DNA of 64,000 nucleotides from Notospermus geniculatus (Eukaryota; Nemertea; Pilidiophora; Heteronemertea; Lineidae), in the NCBI GenBank assembly GCA_002633025.1, contig NMRB01000544.1, positions 133,602 to 197,601 of the forward strand, in the 5' to 3' direction. The translations under genes were made by a program, and so were the position numbers. The notes below the pieces were generated by a model that saw only the letters and a program-made list of their open reading frames with translations, made no database searches and was not told where the DNA came from. This document shows, piece by piece, positions 11,263-20,849 of this stretch. The stretch's first letter is position 1, and each line of letters starts with the position of its first letter.

Positions 11263-12410
11263 GTTATATAGAATGCAGATGAAAATGCAATCATTATTTT
11301 CATCTGTATCCTAATACACTTTGCTGTGATTTTATGAGCCCCCCAACCACGTACTGCAAGTTGCCCTCTTCCTCCATGAACTTTGATACTTTGTAGACCA
11401 CCTCTCTTGCATGAATTTTCAAGGGTTTTCCTTTTTTCACAACTGTAGATTTCTCTGCACTATCCATGTTGATGATTCTTTGAAAGGAGCAGACTATGAA
11501 CTGATGAGTGGGTTCACTTTATTCTTGAAATATACATGTGGTCAGACATTCCCCCTTACAGGGCTTAAATTCTTGAGAGACGTCAAGGGGCTTCAGATCT
11601 TATACAATCTGCATCCCCTGCTCTGGAGAGTAGATGTTTCCTGGACTCTTGGATTCTCTTCTCTTCAAGTGGCCTGTCAATTCCATGCCTCATTTATCAT
11701 AAGACCTCTTGTCTTACAAAAACACCATGATTGTGATAAACCAGGAAATACATGTCAAAACTCCTTACCACACCAAGTTGAGAGTATGTCACTGTACATC
11801 TGTACAACTCTCCTCCTAAAAACAAAGGTGTCCCACTATAAACTTGAGGTGATACCAGACCAGGCTTCCAAGAATAGCAATCACTACACTCTGCTCTGAA
11901 ATTTATATGCCTGCTTATAACCTGGACAACACGGATACAGTCTGTTCCAAACCCAGTGGAAGGAGGTTTTTGTGGAATACAAATTTGACAGAAAAACCTA
12001 AGAAAAAGGGTGCATAACCTTACCATTTACTGTTTACTGCCTACTGTTTACCTTCCTATGCTAATAACACCATGTGCTCTTGTTTTTGCTTACTCATGCG
12101 ATGACCTACTTAACACAGATTGGCTCAGCCAGGTGACCTAGATACGCAGAATATTAGGCTCCGCCTCATTTGTTTTTCTGTAGCGAGGGAACACACAAGT
12201 AGACTGCACCAGATCCACAGCAGCCCTACCGGCCACTTCCAACAGCCCGGTCGCCGTTTGTTACTCGTCATATATCGTACGTACATCTATGCACAGTGGG
12301 GTGTACATTTGCTTCAGGTCAAGCGTAGGTATGGCATGTGTGCACCACCGGGGGGTCAACACAGGGTCTGCAAAAGTGTTCAAAATTGACTAAAATGTTC
12401 ATTTACCAAA
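11263..12410. other. Gene-free region, probably transposon and leader debris
   Basis: No recognisable protein or RNA. The stretch contains a 162-codon ORF (11411-11899) without familiar motifs. It lies between the transposase remnant and the Gypsy primer site, so it probably contains the transposon's other end and retrotransposon leader. The boundary could not be located. Confidence 0.4.
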
Positions 12411-12425
12411 CCACGTTGGGCGCCA
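12411..12425 (-). promoter_or_regulatory. Putative retrotransposon primer-binding site (tRNA-Lys type)
   Basis: On the minus strand the sequence TGGCGCCCAACGTGG lies three bases after an LTR-like CTACA end. It matches the 3' end complement of animal tRNA-Lys used by many Gypsy-type elements. It is correctly placed and oriented to prime the minus-strand Gypsy element. Confidence 0.65.
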
Positions 12426-12428
12426 AAA

Positions 12429-13460
12429 TGTAGAAGTCCTCCTCTTCATACACTTGATGGTTCCTTTTAAACGAACAAGACGTCTTTTGGAATTCCAGCC
12501 TTTATCTATTTGTTGCTCATTATTTATTTGTGGCGTCCAAGATGGCCGCTATTACATGAAACTGCTGATAACTTCTTTCATATTGAACATTCTAGGCTGA
12601 TAATTTTGGTGTCTACACATAGGTTCTGTGTGTCAAGGAATCCATTGAAACCAAATAAAAGGTTGATTAGTCATTATTCAATTCACATTCTGTGACATGG
12701 TGTCGTGTAGTCAATTTTGTTTACCTGTTTCTAGCTGCACTCCCTATATGTTCATGAGAGATGTTTCTTTCATTCTAATTGTAGACAATACTAGTTCTTT
12801 GAACAGAGTTGCCATACATTGGAAATGGTCTTATTGGATTCCTTGACCCCAAAAACATATGTCTAGACACCAAAATTTTCAGCGTGTGGTAAACATGAAG
12901 GAAGTTGCTGATTTCATGTAGCGGCGGCCATCTTGAATTTACAGTTACACAATATATTACCGACATTGGAAGTGGTCTTATATGATTCCTTGACCCCCAA
13001 AACCTCAGGAAAGACACCAATGTTATTACCATATCTTTCGTAGTTGCTGAGTTATTTGTATTCGAATTTTTGACCTTCGATTTATGTAATTTTTTGAAAC
13101 GCCCATTTTCGTTTTCTGTCAGTCATTCACATATGATTGCATAAGGTGGGGTTCAAATGGTGTTGAGATGCCTAATTTACAATTTCCAGTTGAGAAAGTT
13201 GATATATGCAGCTGATAATATGCACTTGCCGGAGTGTTACAGGAGTCTTGTCTGGATTTTGGGCAGGTCCGAAAATTTGTGACCTTTTGACCTCTGGTGA
13301 CCTAATTTGCATTTGAAATGACAGAGTTCGTAAATACAAATATTTTGAGGGGTAACCATTATTCTAACTCTACAAATTCCCAAGATATGCTTATTTGTAT
13401 TTCGTCTACCCCCAAATCGGGCCCTCAGTTTTACCGCCAATTCCCAACAAATGATCTGAT
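12429..13460. repeat. LTR edge and R2-type interspersed repeats
   Basis: The first bases (TGTAGAAGTCC, plus strand) are the probable inner edge of the Gypsy 5' LTR. Further on, 12535-12650 and 12835-12940 are inverted relatives (AAGATGGCCGC and GCGGCCATCTTG cores), a block that recurs again near 12960-13030. The segment 13240-13460 is the inverse of 5780-5996. No gene. Confidence 0.6.
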
Positions 13461-15057
13461 TTTCTCCGACGGAGTATACATGTAGATGTAATTACTGAGT
13501 CTTCATATGAAATATGAGTAAGACTTTCTGACTTGTACATACATTCTTATTGAGACTAGCAATTTTTCGGTTGTTAAATAGATTTTAGGATTTTGGTAGA
13601 TGTGTGAGATAGCCCTAGAATATCCATGTCGGTTTATTCATTTTGCAAATTACTGTCGCAGCTGTTTCAGAAAATCTCATCATGAAATACTTGTTTTACA
13701 TAGTTATTAAAAATTATATATTCCTTGCGGGCTAGGTTTCTGAAGTTATGGATATTAAGTTGAGGCGAAATGGTGCGAACACATCTGATAATTAGGCGGT
13801 TCGTATTTTGACACACGAACGGCACATCTCTAAAACTAAATTAAGATAATTTCCTTTCGGAACGACCGTTTCACGCGAAATGTTATCAATAAATTTGAAT
13901 AAGTTTGGATGATCGCGGCTCACTTGTGCACCTGGCCGTTCATAAAAAAAGTATCTATTGGGACCCTCAACACCCCAAAATTCAGACTCCAACTTCGGTT
14001 TGACGAATTCATCAAATACGTTTCATCACTCAGATACGTTTCAACCACAATCCATACTCTGAATTCATACTTCAGTAGCCGAAGTCCGAAGACATTATGT
14101 AAGTTCTTGTTCCGAGTTGGAATCTCCTTGGCATTGCATTGTCAACCTATGGTTCACAATGTAATGCCAAGTTTCCGTGTTTGTATATATGTTAGTTCTG
14201 TAACGTTACTTATGATTCACCCTTTCCGGATTCCTGACCGTCCCTATAGCGTGTATATACCTTCTTAGTTCTGCTTGCCGCGGTAATTACAACTGTATTT
14301 AGGGAACTAGCTCAAATCTAATTACTAGATAAGCAGACATGGCTCAATCAACCCATGCAGCAACCATGGTACTCATGTTTAGGGTAGCATGTCTCCCGAC
14401 GCAGGCCTCACCTGTTCCCCGTTCCTACGAGCGATGCCCTTAACTTCCGCTCACAAATAAGAGTGACGCACAAACTCCCACTCGTGTAGGCCTATGACAA
14501 TGATTTCAAACAGGGTGACGCATCACTCCCGCCCTGGTCACGGTGACGACCGTGAATGGCGCGCCTGTACATACCGGACCTTTATCCTTGCATGTTAGCT
14601 TGATTGCTTAAAATGGGAACGATGGAATCCAACTCTGACAAGAACCATAGGCCCACAAGCACTAATCTCCACTTTAAAGACTTATGTATTTTGGCAATAA
14701 ATTTAGGATCGGAGATAATTATCATTCTTGTATTAGTCCTTCGGTAGTTGTAGTTTGGGTGTGTTTGACGTCATGGAATTGTATCTTCTGTGACGGCGAT
14801 CTCAGTGGGTATTTTGGAGGGGGCTCGATGGCTAAGTGCCGCGGGTGGTCGAGTCCGGACCGAACACCCTGTGGTGGCCATGGGGCCTATCCGAAGTCCC
14901 TGGGACCTCTGTACCGGATGCAAGCACGACTCTGCATATTGTCAAGGCCAGACAGCAACAGAACGTCTCATGATAGCTCACGGTGTCTACTCGAAACCTT
15001 CTCAGGGTACACACCACGTGACATTATTGCCGGTGTGCAAGTAAACCAGGTCCTAGT
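13461..15057. other. Gene-free region
   Basis: No convincing gene. Several ORFs of 60-144 codons occur but show no domain or repeat support. From about 14820 on, short inverted words such as GAGTCCGGAC and GTCCCTGGGAC begin to appear, anticipating the GTCC cassette array that follows. Confidence 0.4.
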
Positions 15058-15545
15058 ACGTAGGGTCCGCGGGACCCTAACTCCTAGCATTCTAAGTCCT
15101 ACGGACCCTAACTCTTAGGAATGTAAGTCCTACGGTCCTGGACAACTAGGAACAGTAGTCCTAGGACCAAGATTTCTAGGAACAATGTCCTAGGACTGCG
15201 CCTCCTTAGGAATAGAGGTCCGACCGACATTTAGAAACAGTGGTCCTGGGCGGACTTCCGTTACGATAGAAACCTAGGATCCCAAGTCCTACTCAAAATT
15301 AAAGAAAATTTCAGGGTTGGTATACATCAGTCTGCGAATGAAAAATATGTGCAGAATACTTTGAGTTATGCACATGATGTACATAACTCAAAGTATTCTG
15401 CACAAATTTTTCATTCGCAGTGAGGTGTTGCAATTTGAAAACTTGCACCAAGCACGACCTGATCAAAATGGCGCCGTGATTTGGTCCCTGTGGGGGATAT
15501 AGTCATGACAAGATCACCCTCGGTAAAATGTCATGTAAAGTGCAT
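15058..15545 (+). repeat. GTCC-cassette element, copy 1
   Basis: The block opens with 31-bp units of the form GGACC-N-TAGGA-N-AAGTCC (15066-15295), each self-complementary at its ends. A 40-bp-arm hairpin follows (15332-15420) and then a unique tail ending GGTAAAATGTCA. A second copy at 27855-29045 has the same order but contains two insertions, so this copy serves as the empty-site reference. No protein coding capacity. Confidence 0.8.
15332..15420. repeat. Long hairpin, ~40-bp arms
   Basis: Arms starting CTGCGAATGAAAAAT and ending ATTTTTCATTCGCAG are nearly fully complementary around a short loop near ATGATG. The same hairpin is at 28843-28928 in the second copy of the element, with a shorter right arm. 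It may be a processing or transposition signal; expression is unknown. Confidence 0.8.
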
Positions 15546-15589
15546 TGTTCACTTGTCCTTTCAGGCGTTGATACATCAGGTCCTCCGTC

Positions 15590-15745
15590 GGATACGCTTT
15601 CCCAGGAATGGAAGTCCGCCGGACCCGTTTTCCTGGGAATGCAAGTCCGCCGGACCTGCTTTCCTTGGAATGCAAGTTCGCCGGACCTGCTTTCCTCGGA
15701 ATGCAAGCCCGACAGACCTGCTTTAGTCCAGGCTCGGCGGGGGGG
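15590..15745 (+). repeat. 31-bp tandem repeat with palindromic units
   Basis: GGAATG recurs at 15605, 15636, 15667 and 15698, a strict 31-bp period. The unit GGACC-TGCTTTCC-TCGGAATGCA-AGTCC is an imperfect palindrome joined by GCC, so junctions read GTCCGCCGGAC. The array runs into a G tract and an N gap, so its true length is unknown. Confidence 0.85.
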
Positions 15746-15752
15746 GGGGGGG

Positions 15753-15765
15753 NNNNNNNNNNNNN
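15753..15765. other. N gap beside poly-G
   Basis: Thirteen Ns follow a run of about 14 Gs. The same 31-bp array resumes about 340 bp later (16105), so the gap may hide array units. Confidence 0.9.
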
Positions 15766-16104
15766 GGCTAACATAGGCATATTGCAAATTGCATTCTGCC
15801 ATTAGATCACCGGATTTTGAGGTTTCCCCCCAAAATGCCCAAAAAATGCAAATTTCATTACAATACATACAATACATTTATTCGGTGTACATTGTAGCTC
15901 CAACCGGTCCCCATCTACCCTGTACATTGTGATAGAATTGGCAAATGGAATTAGAATAGGGATCTAATCAAATTCAAATTACACAAAAACGTACCAGATA
16001 TAGAGATGTTACCCAAACTTTTCTGAAAGCCCTCATCATATGCAATAAGAAAATATCACATTTGGCTCTAAAAGAGACATGTACGCGAACCCCCCCGAGC
16101 CAGG

Positions 16105-16270
16105 ACTACTTTCCTCGGAATGCAAGTCCGCCGGTCCTGCTTTCCTCGGAATGCAAGCCCGCCGGACCTGCTTTCCTCGCATTGCAAGTCCGCCGGACCT
16201 GCTGTCCTCGGAATGCAAGTCCGCCTGACATGCTTTTCTAGACATACAAGTCCATAGACCAACACTGCTC
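16105..16270 (+). repeat. 31-bp tandem repeat, second block
   Basis: Five or more units of the same GGAATGCAAGTCCGCCGGAC repeat as at 15590-15745, same orientation, decaying toward the right. The 340-bp spacer between the two blocks is unique sequence plus the gap. Confidence 0.85.
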
Positions 16271-16371
16271 GAAATCACAGTCCGACAGACCTACGACTAG
16301 AAATCGAAGTCCAAAAGACAATGTTATGCATGATCGAAGATGACAGGGAAAAAAATTAACAAAAAACAGTT

Positions 16372-16450
16372 GCCCGACAGGGAGTCGAACTCGCAGTATT
16401 TCCTTAATGTGCAGGTCCCCAAACCACTACACCACGAGTGACCGGCTGAC
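16372..16450 (-). tRNA. tRNA-like sequence (pseudo or SINE head)
   Basis: On the minus strand it has an A-box (TGGTGTAGTGG) and a B-box (GAGTTCGACTCC) at tRNA spacing, followed by T-rich sequence that could stop RNA polymerase III. The acceptor and T stems do not pair well, so it is not a functional tRNA by eye. A similar sequence at 26092-26165 has the same neighbours. Confidence 0.5.
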
Positions 16451-16529
16451 CGACGACTGATTATTTTAGCTATTTGAATGCATGTCTTATTAAAGAGCTA
16501 TACATATTCTATTGTGCATTTAATACAAA

Positions 16530-16745
16530 AGGGGAAGGACTTCGGTTACGGCGGACTTTGATTTCTGTCACTGTTGTAAAAGAAATCTAAGTCCCCTAGT
16601 AATCAGAATCCTATACCTTTTATATAGGCCTAGGATTGGTAACCCAGGAACGGAAGTCCTGGTAGGAAAATGGTTCCTTAGGACTAAGGAACCAAGGTCA
16701 GTGGGACCTTGGTTCCGTGTGGACCTGCATTTCTTTTACACCGCG
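16530..16745. repeat. Degenerate GTCC cassettes
   Basis: Short inverted pairs such as GGTTCCTTAGGACTAAGGAACC and AAGGTCAGTGGGACCTT crowd this stretch. The leading part, GGACTTCGGTTAC... TGTCACTGTTGT, is shared with 26250-26290 at the same distance from a tRNA-like sequence. Confidence 0.65.
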
Positions 16746-16860
16746 TTCCCAAAAGGCTAACCAAAATTTTCTGACACCCTAGGTGGTGGACTTCAAAAAT
16801 ATAAAGAGTAACTTAGGGGACAATTTTTTTCTACGAAAACCCTCTCGGCTACTGCATTAC
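16741..16860. repeat. Interspersed repeat R2 fragment (inverted)
   Basis: Inverse of 5641-5770, with the core GACACCCTAGGTGGTGGACT. It lies far from its partner block (13240-13460), so the R2 repeat is broken here too. Confidence 0.75.
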
Positions 16861-16959
16861 ATGTATATGTTTGTATTTCTCAATTTAGTGTTGCTAAATT
16901 CGGAGCCCGGTGTTCGGTAGGTATCATCCTCGATATATCACAGCTTTTCATTTTAACCT

Positions 16960-17190
16960 CCACTTCCCAGTTGTTTGTCGCACACATTTCAAAGTTTTAG
17001 TCCTAACTTACAAAATGCTGCACGATCAGGCATTCCTCGTTCTCTGGAATTTCTAGTCCACTCAGCCAACCTACGTGCAACCCGTCCTACAGCAACTCTT
17101 CGGCTCCCTGTGCAAGAGTCTTGTGGTACTCAAGATCAGTCTGAATTAGTGAGGCTCTTTCACACAAGCTTCATTTGCAGACTCTATGGA
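16960..17190 (+). pseudogene. LINE reverse transcriptase C-terminal remnant
   Basis: One frame reads RTHFKVLVLTYKMLHDQ, the conserved start of the C-terminal region of CR1/L2-type LINE ORF2. After a small deletion the match appears to continue in another frame (SLEFLVHSANLRATRPT). The fragment is short and shifted, so non-functional. Confidence 0.6.
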
Positions 17191-17790
17191 AAAGCGACTT
17201 TTGTGATGTCCCTAGTTTTCAACAAAGCCCTTTTATTCTCGGAGATATATGCATTTGCTGATATATCGCCTATACAAATGATTGAAAATTTCAAATATCC
17301 TTCCACGCTTCTCATGTACGTTCAGTTTAAGGTTAAAGTTGTCCATTCGTACCACCTATTCTGTGAGAATTATAATGGAAACGTCTTTCAGTTGGTGTAT
17401 ATAATCCCGACTTTATCATTTCATATATGGCTTGGTAAAATTACTAAGAAGCATAAGTTATTTCAAAAATACGAAACATCAACAATTGATTGGAACGAAA
17501 GTTGGAATGAAGTTGCAATAACAACAAGAGGAATATATGATGTGGAGAGTGCGAAAATGCTTGCATTTGTAAACCGAAAGGAGTACACGTTCAGACGTGC
17601 TGAGAAACATTCTGAGGAAAATTACGTATTGAAATACCGGTATGACCACAAAGAGTTTCGTCTTGGTCAATACATGTCCATGTACGAAACCCCACTCAAT
17701 CCTAATGAGAACATGCTTGGTCTAATGGCTAATATGATATATTTTCCAGTCACCTTTGACCACGGACTTCAAAATCGATCAAGCGGTATG
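17190..17790 (+). CDS. Hypothetical open segment, unknown function
   Basis: This is the middle of a 382-codon ORF (16975-18123). The left end of that ORF is LINE debris and the right end reads through a SINE, but these ~200 codons match no family I recognise. The residues are rich in Tyr, Phe, Lys and Glu (for example YVLKYRYDHKEFRLGQYMSM) and look protein-like rather than random. It could be an exon of a host gene, a fossil of an unrecognised element or chance. No signal peptide or membrane helix is clear, and exon boundaries could not be set. Confidence 0.3.
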
Positions 17791-17792
17791 TA

Positions 17793-18164
17793 TGGTATGG
17801 TATGGTATTATTATTCGCGCCTGTTCCAGGTTGGCCTGCTGAATGCGCCGTCTGCACACATAAACCTTTCTGGGGTATTCAAGGAGCAGCCACAGAGCGC
17901 TCACTTGAGCCTTTCTTACTATTATATGACAGCACCGCCGCTGACGCATGTACTCTTCTTCGAAAGATGCTACAGGATCTATTACGTGCACCATTTCACG
18001 CATGGCACACGAGACCTCTGTTTTGCGTCTCATCAGAAGGATGAATCAATCAAGGTAAAAAGGAACTTGCTTAAGGTTCCAAACAGTCATGGTAGTGACG
18101 GGACTCGAACACACAACCCTTAGACCACAAGTCTAAGACCTTTACCACTAGACCACGCTGCTCC
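17793..18164 (-). mobile_element. tRNA-derived SINE (372 bp)
   Basis: The minus-strand head has an A-box (TGGTCTAGTGG) and a B-box (TGTTCGAGTCC), an anticodon-like arm, then a unique body containing GTGCACGTAATAGATCC, and a 3' tail of repeated ATACC units. TATGTA flanks both ends (17787-17792, 18165-18170) as a target duplication. This is a standard SINE layout. It supplies the C-terminal third of the long ORF here. Confidence 0.8.
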
Positions 18165-18606
18165 TATGTAGTGAACAACTCTAGCAGTTTGAAATTGTAC
18201 CAACCTTTTCAGAATGTAGACTGGTGTGTTCCGAACTTATGCTCGGCAGTAATTTTTGTCAACTGCCGTATTAAGTATTTGGTACGTCTCTTCCACCAGG
18301 AAATGAAATGGTCCATGGACCATGTGCTCACCCGTTTGAACATAATATTGTAATGACTGAGAGAGGTACATATCAGTTACGAGCAATCTGGGTCAAGTCA
18401 TTCCCAAGTTGCAGGACTTCAATGATTTTTGGGTTATGCCACATGGCGGCCATATTTTCCGATCAGGCCAAAACTTCACCTGCATATAAAGGTCATCTAG
18501 AGGGTGCCACATAGCACATTTGAGCGCTCTGGGTCAAGTCATTCCTGAGTTATAGCACATTTGATGATTTTCGGGTTACGCCACCTGGTGGCCAATGGGC
18601 CATATT

Positions 18607-18991
18607 GTATTGTATTTGTATTTATTTTCATAAGAATATTTACAAGAGAAGTAGGAAAGGGCCGAGGCCGAAGCATTAGTGGCCCTTATGAACAAACTTA
18701 AACATAGAATTAAGGCGGTGACAAAATAACAATAAACATGAATATTGAGTAAAGAGTGAATGAAAGTCGCGTGGTGAGAGAACACGAACCACGGACAAAC
18801 AAAATACAGACAGAGTAAGACAAGTACGGACCGCGGTAGACACCCAGATGAACTGGTAAAGACCTATTCAACACTGACTATCCACCGCGACTGCACCGAC
18901 CAGAGCAACAACACATTAACGATACACTGTATGTACAGAATAGGAGTACGATGTATGGGGTCATGGCAGCTGCCCCAGACATAAGAGCGGG
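18607..18991 (-). mobile_element. Truncated LINE 3' end, 13-bp target duplication
   Basis: AATGGGCCATATT flanks both sides (18594-18606, 18992-19004). On the minus strand the insert ends in AATAC-type repeats after TAAATATTCTTATGAAAATA, as expected of the 3' end of an L2/CR1-like LINE. No coding part remains. Confidence 0.75.
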
Positions 18992-19278
18992 AATGGGCCA
19001 TATTGGAAGTTTAATCAGACCGAATTTAACGCAGGTTCGTTACTTTTGTCGAACTTTGACCTCTGTGACCTTGAAAAGTAGGTCAAATCAAAAACCCGTT
19101 ACATATGTTATGTATCCTAATTAGATACACCTATGATAAAAAATTTGGAGATGATCCAGTCATTATTTCAGGAGTTACTGCACTTTTTGTGTTTTTGGTT
19201 TTGGCCACCTGGAGGCCAAGCCAAGAATCGGATCGGACGAAACTTGTTGTCATAGTTCATCTGACCTAGGGGTATATA

Positions 19279-19826
19279 CAGGGTGGTCCAAAAAAATGGA
19301 CAAGCATACTTCCACCACCCAGAGCCCAAAACTACTGATGGCATTGAATGGAGAATCTTTCTAGAAGAAAAAAGACACCAAGATATCCCGATTCGGTCCA
19401 GTGGTTCGAGCTGCAGATCCTATTTTGTAAAGCAGGGTCGAGGCCCTTTGAGAATTGTTCCATAGAGGACAATCAAGAGCATACACAACATCGTAGCCTT
19501 GTAACTGACAAAAGGATTATCCTGTGGAATGGTGAAACAAAAAATGAAGTACACATACACGAAGAACATGAAAATGAAACTTGAGCATTGTTGCATAACA
19601 ACTAATCCCCTTTATCTATCATGCTGAATTCGCGGTTCACCGGTAAGTTAGTTACTAAGGACCACTGACTTTGCTTCACAAAAATGGCTCTGGAGGTAAA
19701 ACTACTGGACCGAATCGAGGTATCTTGGTCTTATTTTATTCTAGAAAGATTCTCCATCCATTCATACCAGTGGTTTGGGACTAAGGGTGGTGGAAGTATG
19801 CTTGTCCATTTTTTTGGACCACCCTG
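19279..19826. mobile_element. Mariner-type non-autonomous element (548 bp)
   Basis: TA duplications (19277-19278, 19827-19828) enclose inverted ends CAGGGTGGTCCAAAAAAATG. The arms are long (about 45 bp, through TTCCACCACCC), and matched patches recur further in (GAATCTTTCTAGAA). No transposase ORF, so it depends on a relative elsewhere. Confidence 0.85.
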
Positions 19827-19926
19827 TATGTACCAAGTTTCAGATCAATAGCTCCAGCGGTTACGAAACGTGCCCTGCTAACGGACGACGAGGACGCTGC
19901 ACCACGACAAAAGATCACGGGTGAGC

Positions 19927-20552
19927 TAAAATGTGACCTTCCTCACAATTTTTTCTGATCACAGGCAGAAAAAGTGCATAATTTGAAATTCAAGCGATAA
20001 CAGTCAGACAATCGCCAATCGTTGATAGCTACATGTAAGCTCATAAAGTGTAGTGGAAAATGATTATAAAGTGTAGTGGAAAATAAGATGTGTGAATTTT
20101 TTTCCTGTTTGCGATTTCCTGCTGGTGTCGTGTTTTCATGAAGGAAAGCGTTTTCTAGTTCAGATGAAAGGAACGAATAACACAGTTTTAGTTGAGCATA
20201 GGTACAGCCTTGTTCATAAGTAAATGACACATAAATTTCTTGAATTTCGAATTACTGAACTTTCTTTTGACAAGAAAGAGACAGGCATCTCAGTTACATC
20301 AATTTTGATCCCAAGAAGACTGTATTAGAAAATCTGACATTGGTCAAATTGCAAACTTTTGCCAAACACAATTGTTAGTTTATTTCCAATTTTATAACAT
20401 TAAATGATGTCTTTGTGGCCCTAGTTTATGTGTACGAAAAGAAAACCTGGCTCTTTAAGGTACTCATGAGCATATTCTAAAAAACCTGTTTGGGCAATAA
20501 CTTATGGACAAAGGGCATACATAATTTGAGCTTCCTCAACTGAATCGTTCAT
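19927..20552. other. Gene-free region
   Basis: AT-rich, with one small local duplication (AAAGTGTAGTGGAAAAT twice near 20045-20085). No gene seen. Confidence 0.4.
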
Positions 20553-20846
20553 TTGAAGACTGAAACGTTCTTGGTGATTGTTCCCCTATCATCTCGTTCA
20601 CAACGTATTTGTTTATATTTTCCAGACAAAACAGAACCTGTTTATAAATTGAAAAGACGTGCATATGATTACTGGCACTTCATCCAATCAGATGATGCGA
20701 TATATAACATCATTGTGAACTTGACGACCTCGCGGTCAAAGCTGGAGTGTGTTTCTATATTTACCTGCTATCAGTTAAAACATAACCTGATTGTCTACCT
20801 AATATTCTGTCATAAGATGCATATTTGTTCATTTTTCCTCCTTTGA
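20553..20846 (+). CDS. Possible host exon, unidentified
   Basis: A 97-codon ORF contains TATATTTTCCAG followed by protein-like sequence (YKLKRRAYDYWHFIQSDDAI). The TTTTCCAG at 20618-20625 would be a reasonable splice acceptor, and a candidate donor is not obvious. Composition resembles the 17.2-17.8 kb open segment. No family is recognised; chance is a live alternative. Confidence 0.2.
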   Translation: MKTETFLVIVPLSSRSQRICLYFPDKTEPVYKLKRRAYDYWHFIQSDDAIYNIIVNLTTSRSKLECVSIFTCYQLKHNLIVYLIFCHKMHICSFFLL

Positions 20847-20849
20847 GAT

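Larger units (their letters stand above)
5997..12428 (-). mobile_element. Nested, broken Gypsy-type LTR retrotransposon (minus strand)
   Basis: Reading on the minus strand, the order is a primer-binding site and LTR edge (12411-12429), leader, gag start (9843), gag, zinc knuckle, aspartic protease, then RNase H and a PHD finger, ending abruptly near 5997. Most of the reverse transcriptase palm, the integrase and the 3' LTR are missing. Three or more later insertions split it: a transposase-bearing element (10061 to about 12.3 kb), a TTAA element (8606-9779) and a MITE (8038-8254). That the primer site belongs to the same element as gag is an inference. Confidence 0.6.
18326..19926 (-). repeat. 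Element A2, inverted copy of A1 with two insertions
   Basis: Inverse of 778-1652, with the same GCTCACCCGT ends. The GCCACCTGGTGGCC motif again recurs about 146 bp apart (near 18430 and 18576). A LINE tail (18607-18991) and a mariner-type element (19279-19826) are inserted in it. Confidence 0.8.

Noticed and set aside
11411-11899. 162-codon ORF as a gene
   Set aside because: No motif, low complexity in places, and position between transposon fragments.
14826-14900. tRNA-Leu/Ser-like sequence (GGCTAAGTGCCGCGGGTGGTCGA)
   Set aside because: No cloverleaf could be drawn; the similarity is limited to a few words.
16372-16450. Functional tRNA gene
   Set aside because: A and B boxes are present but acceptor and T stems do not pair.
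18090-18164. Functional tRNA-Thr or tRNA-His gene
   Set aside because: The anticodon arm looks good, but the T stem is poor and the sequence continues into a SINE body and tail with a target duplication.
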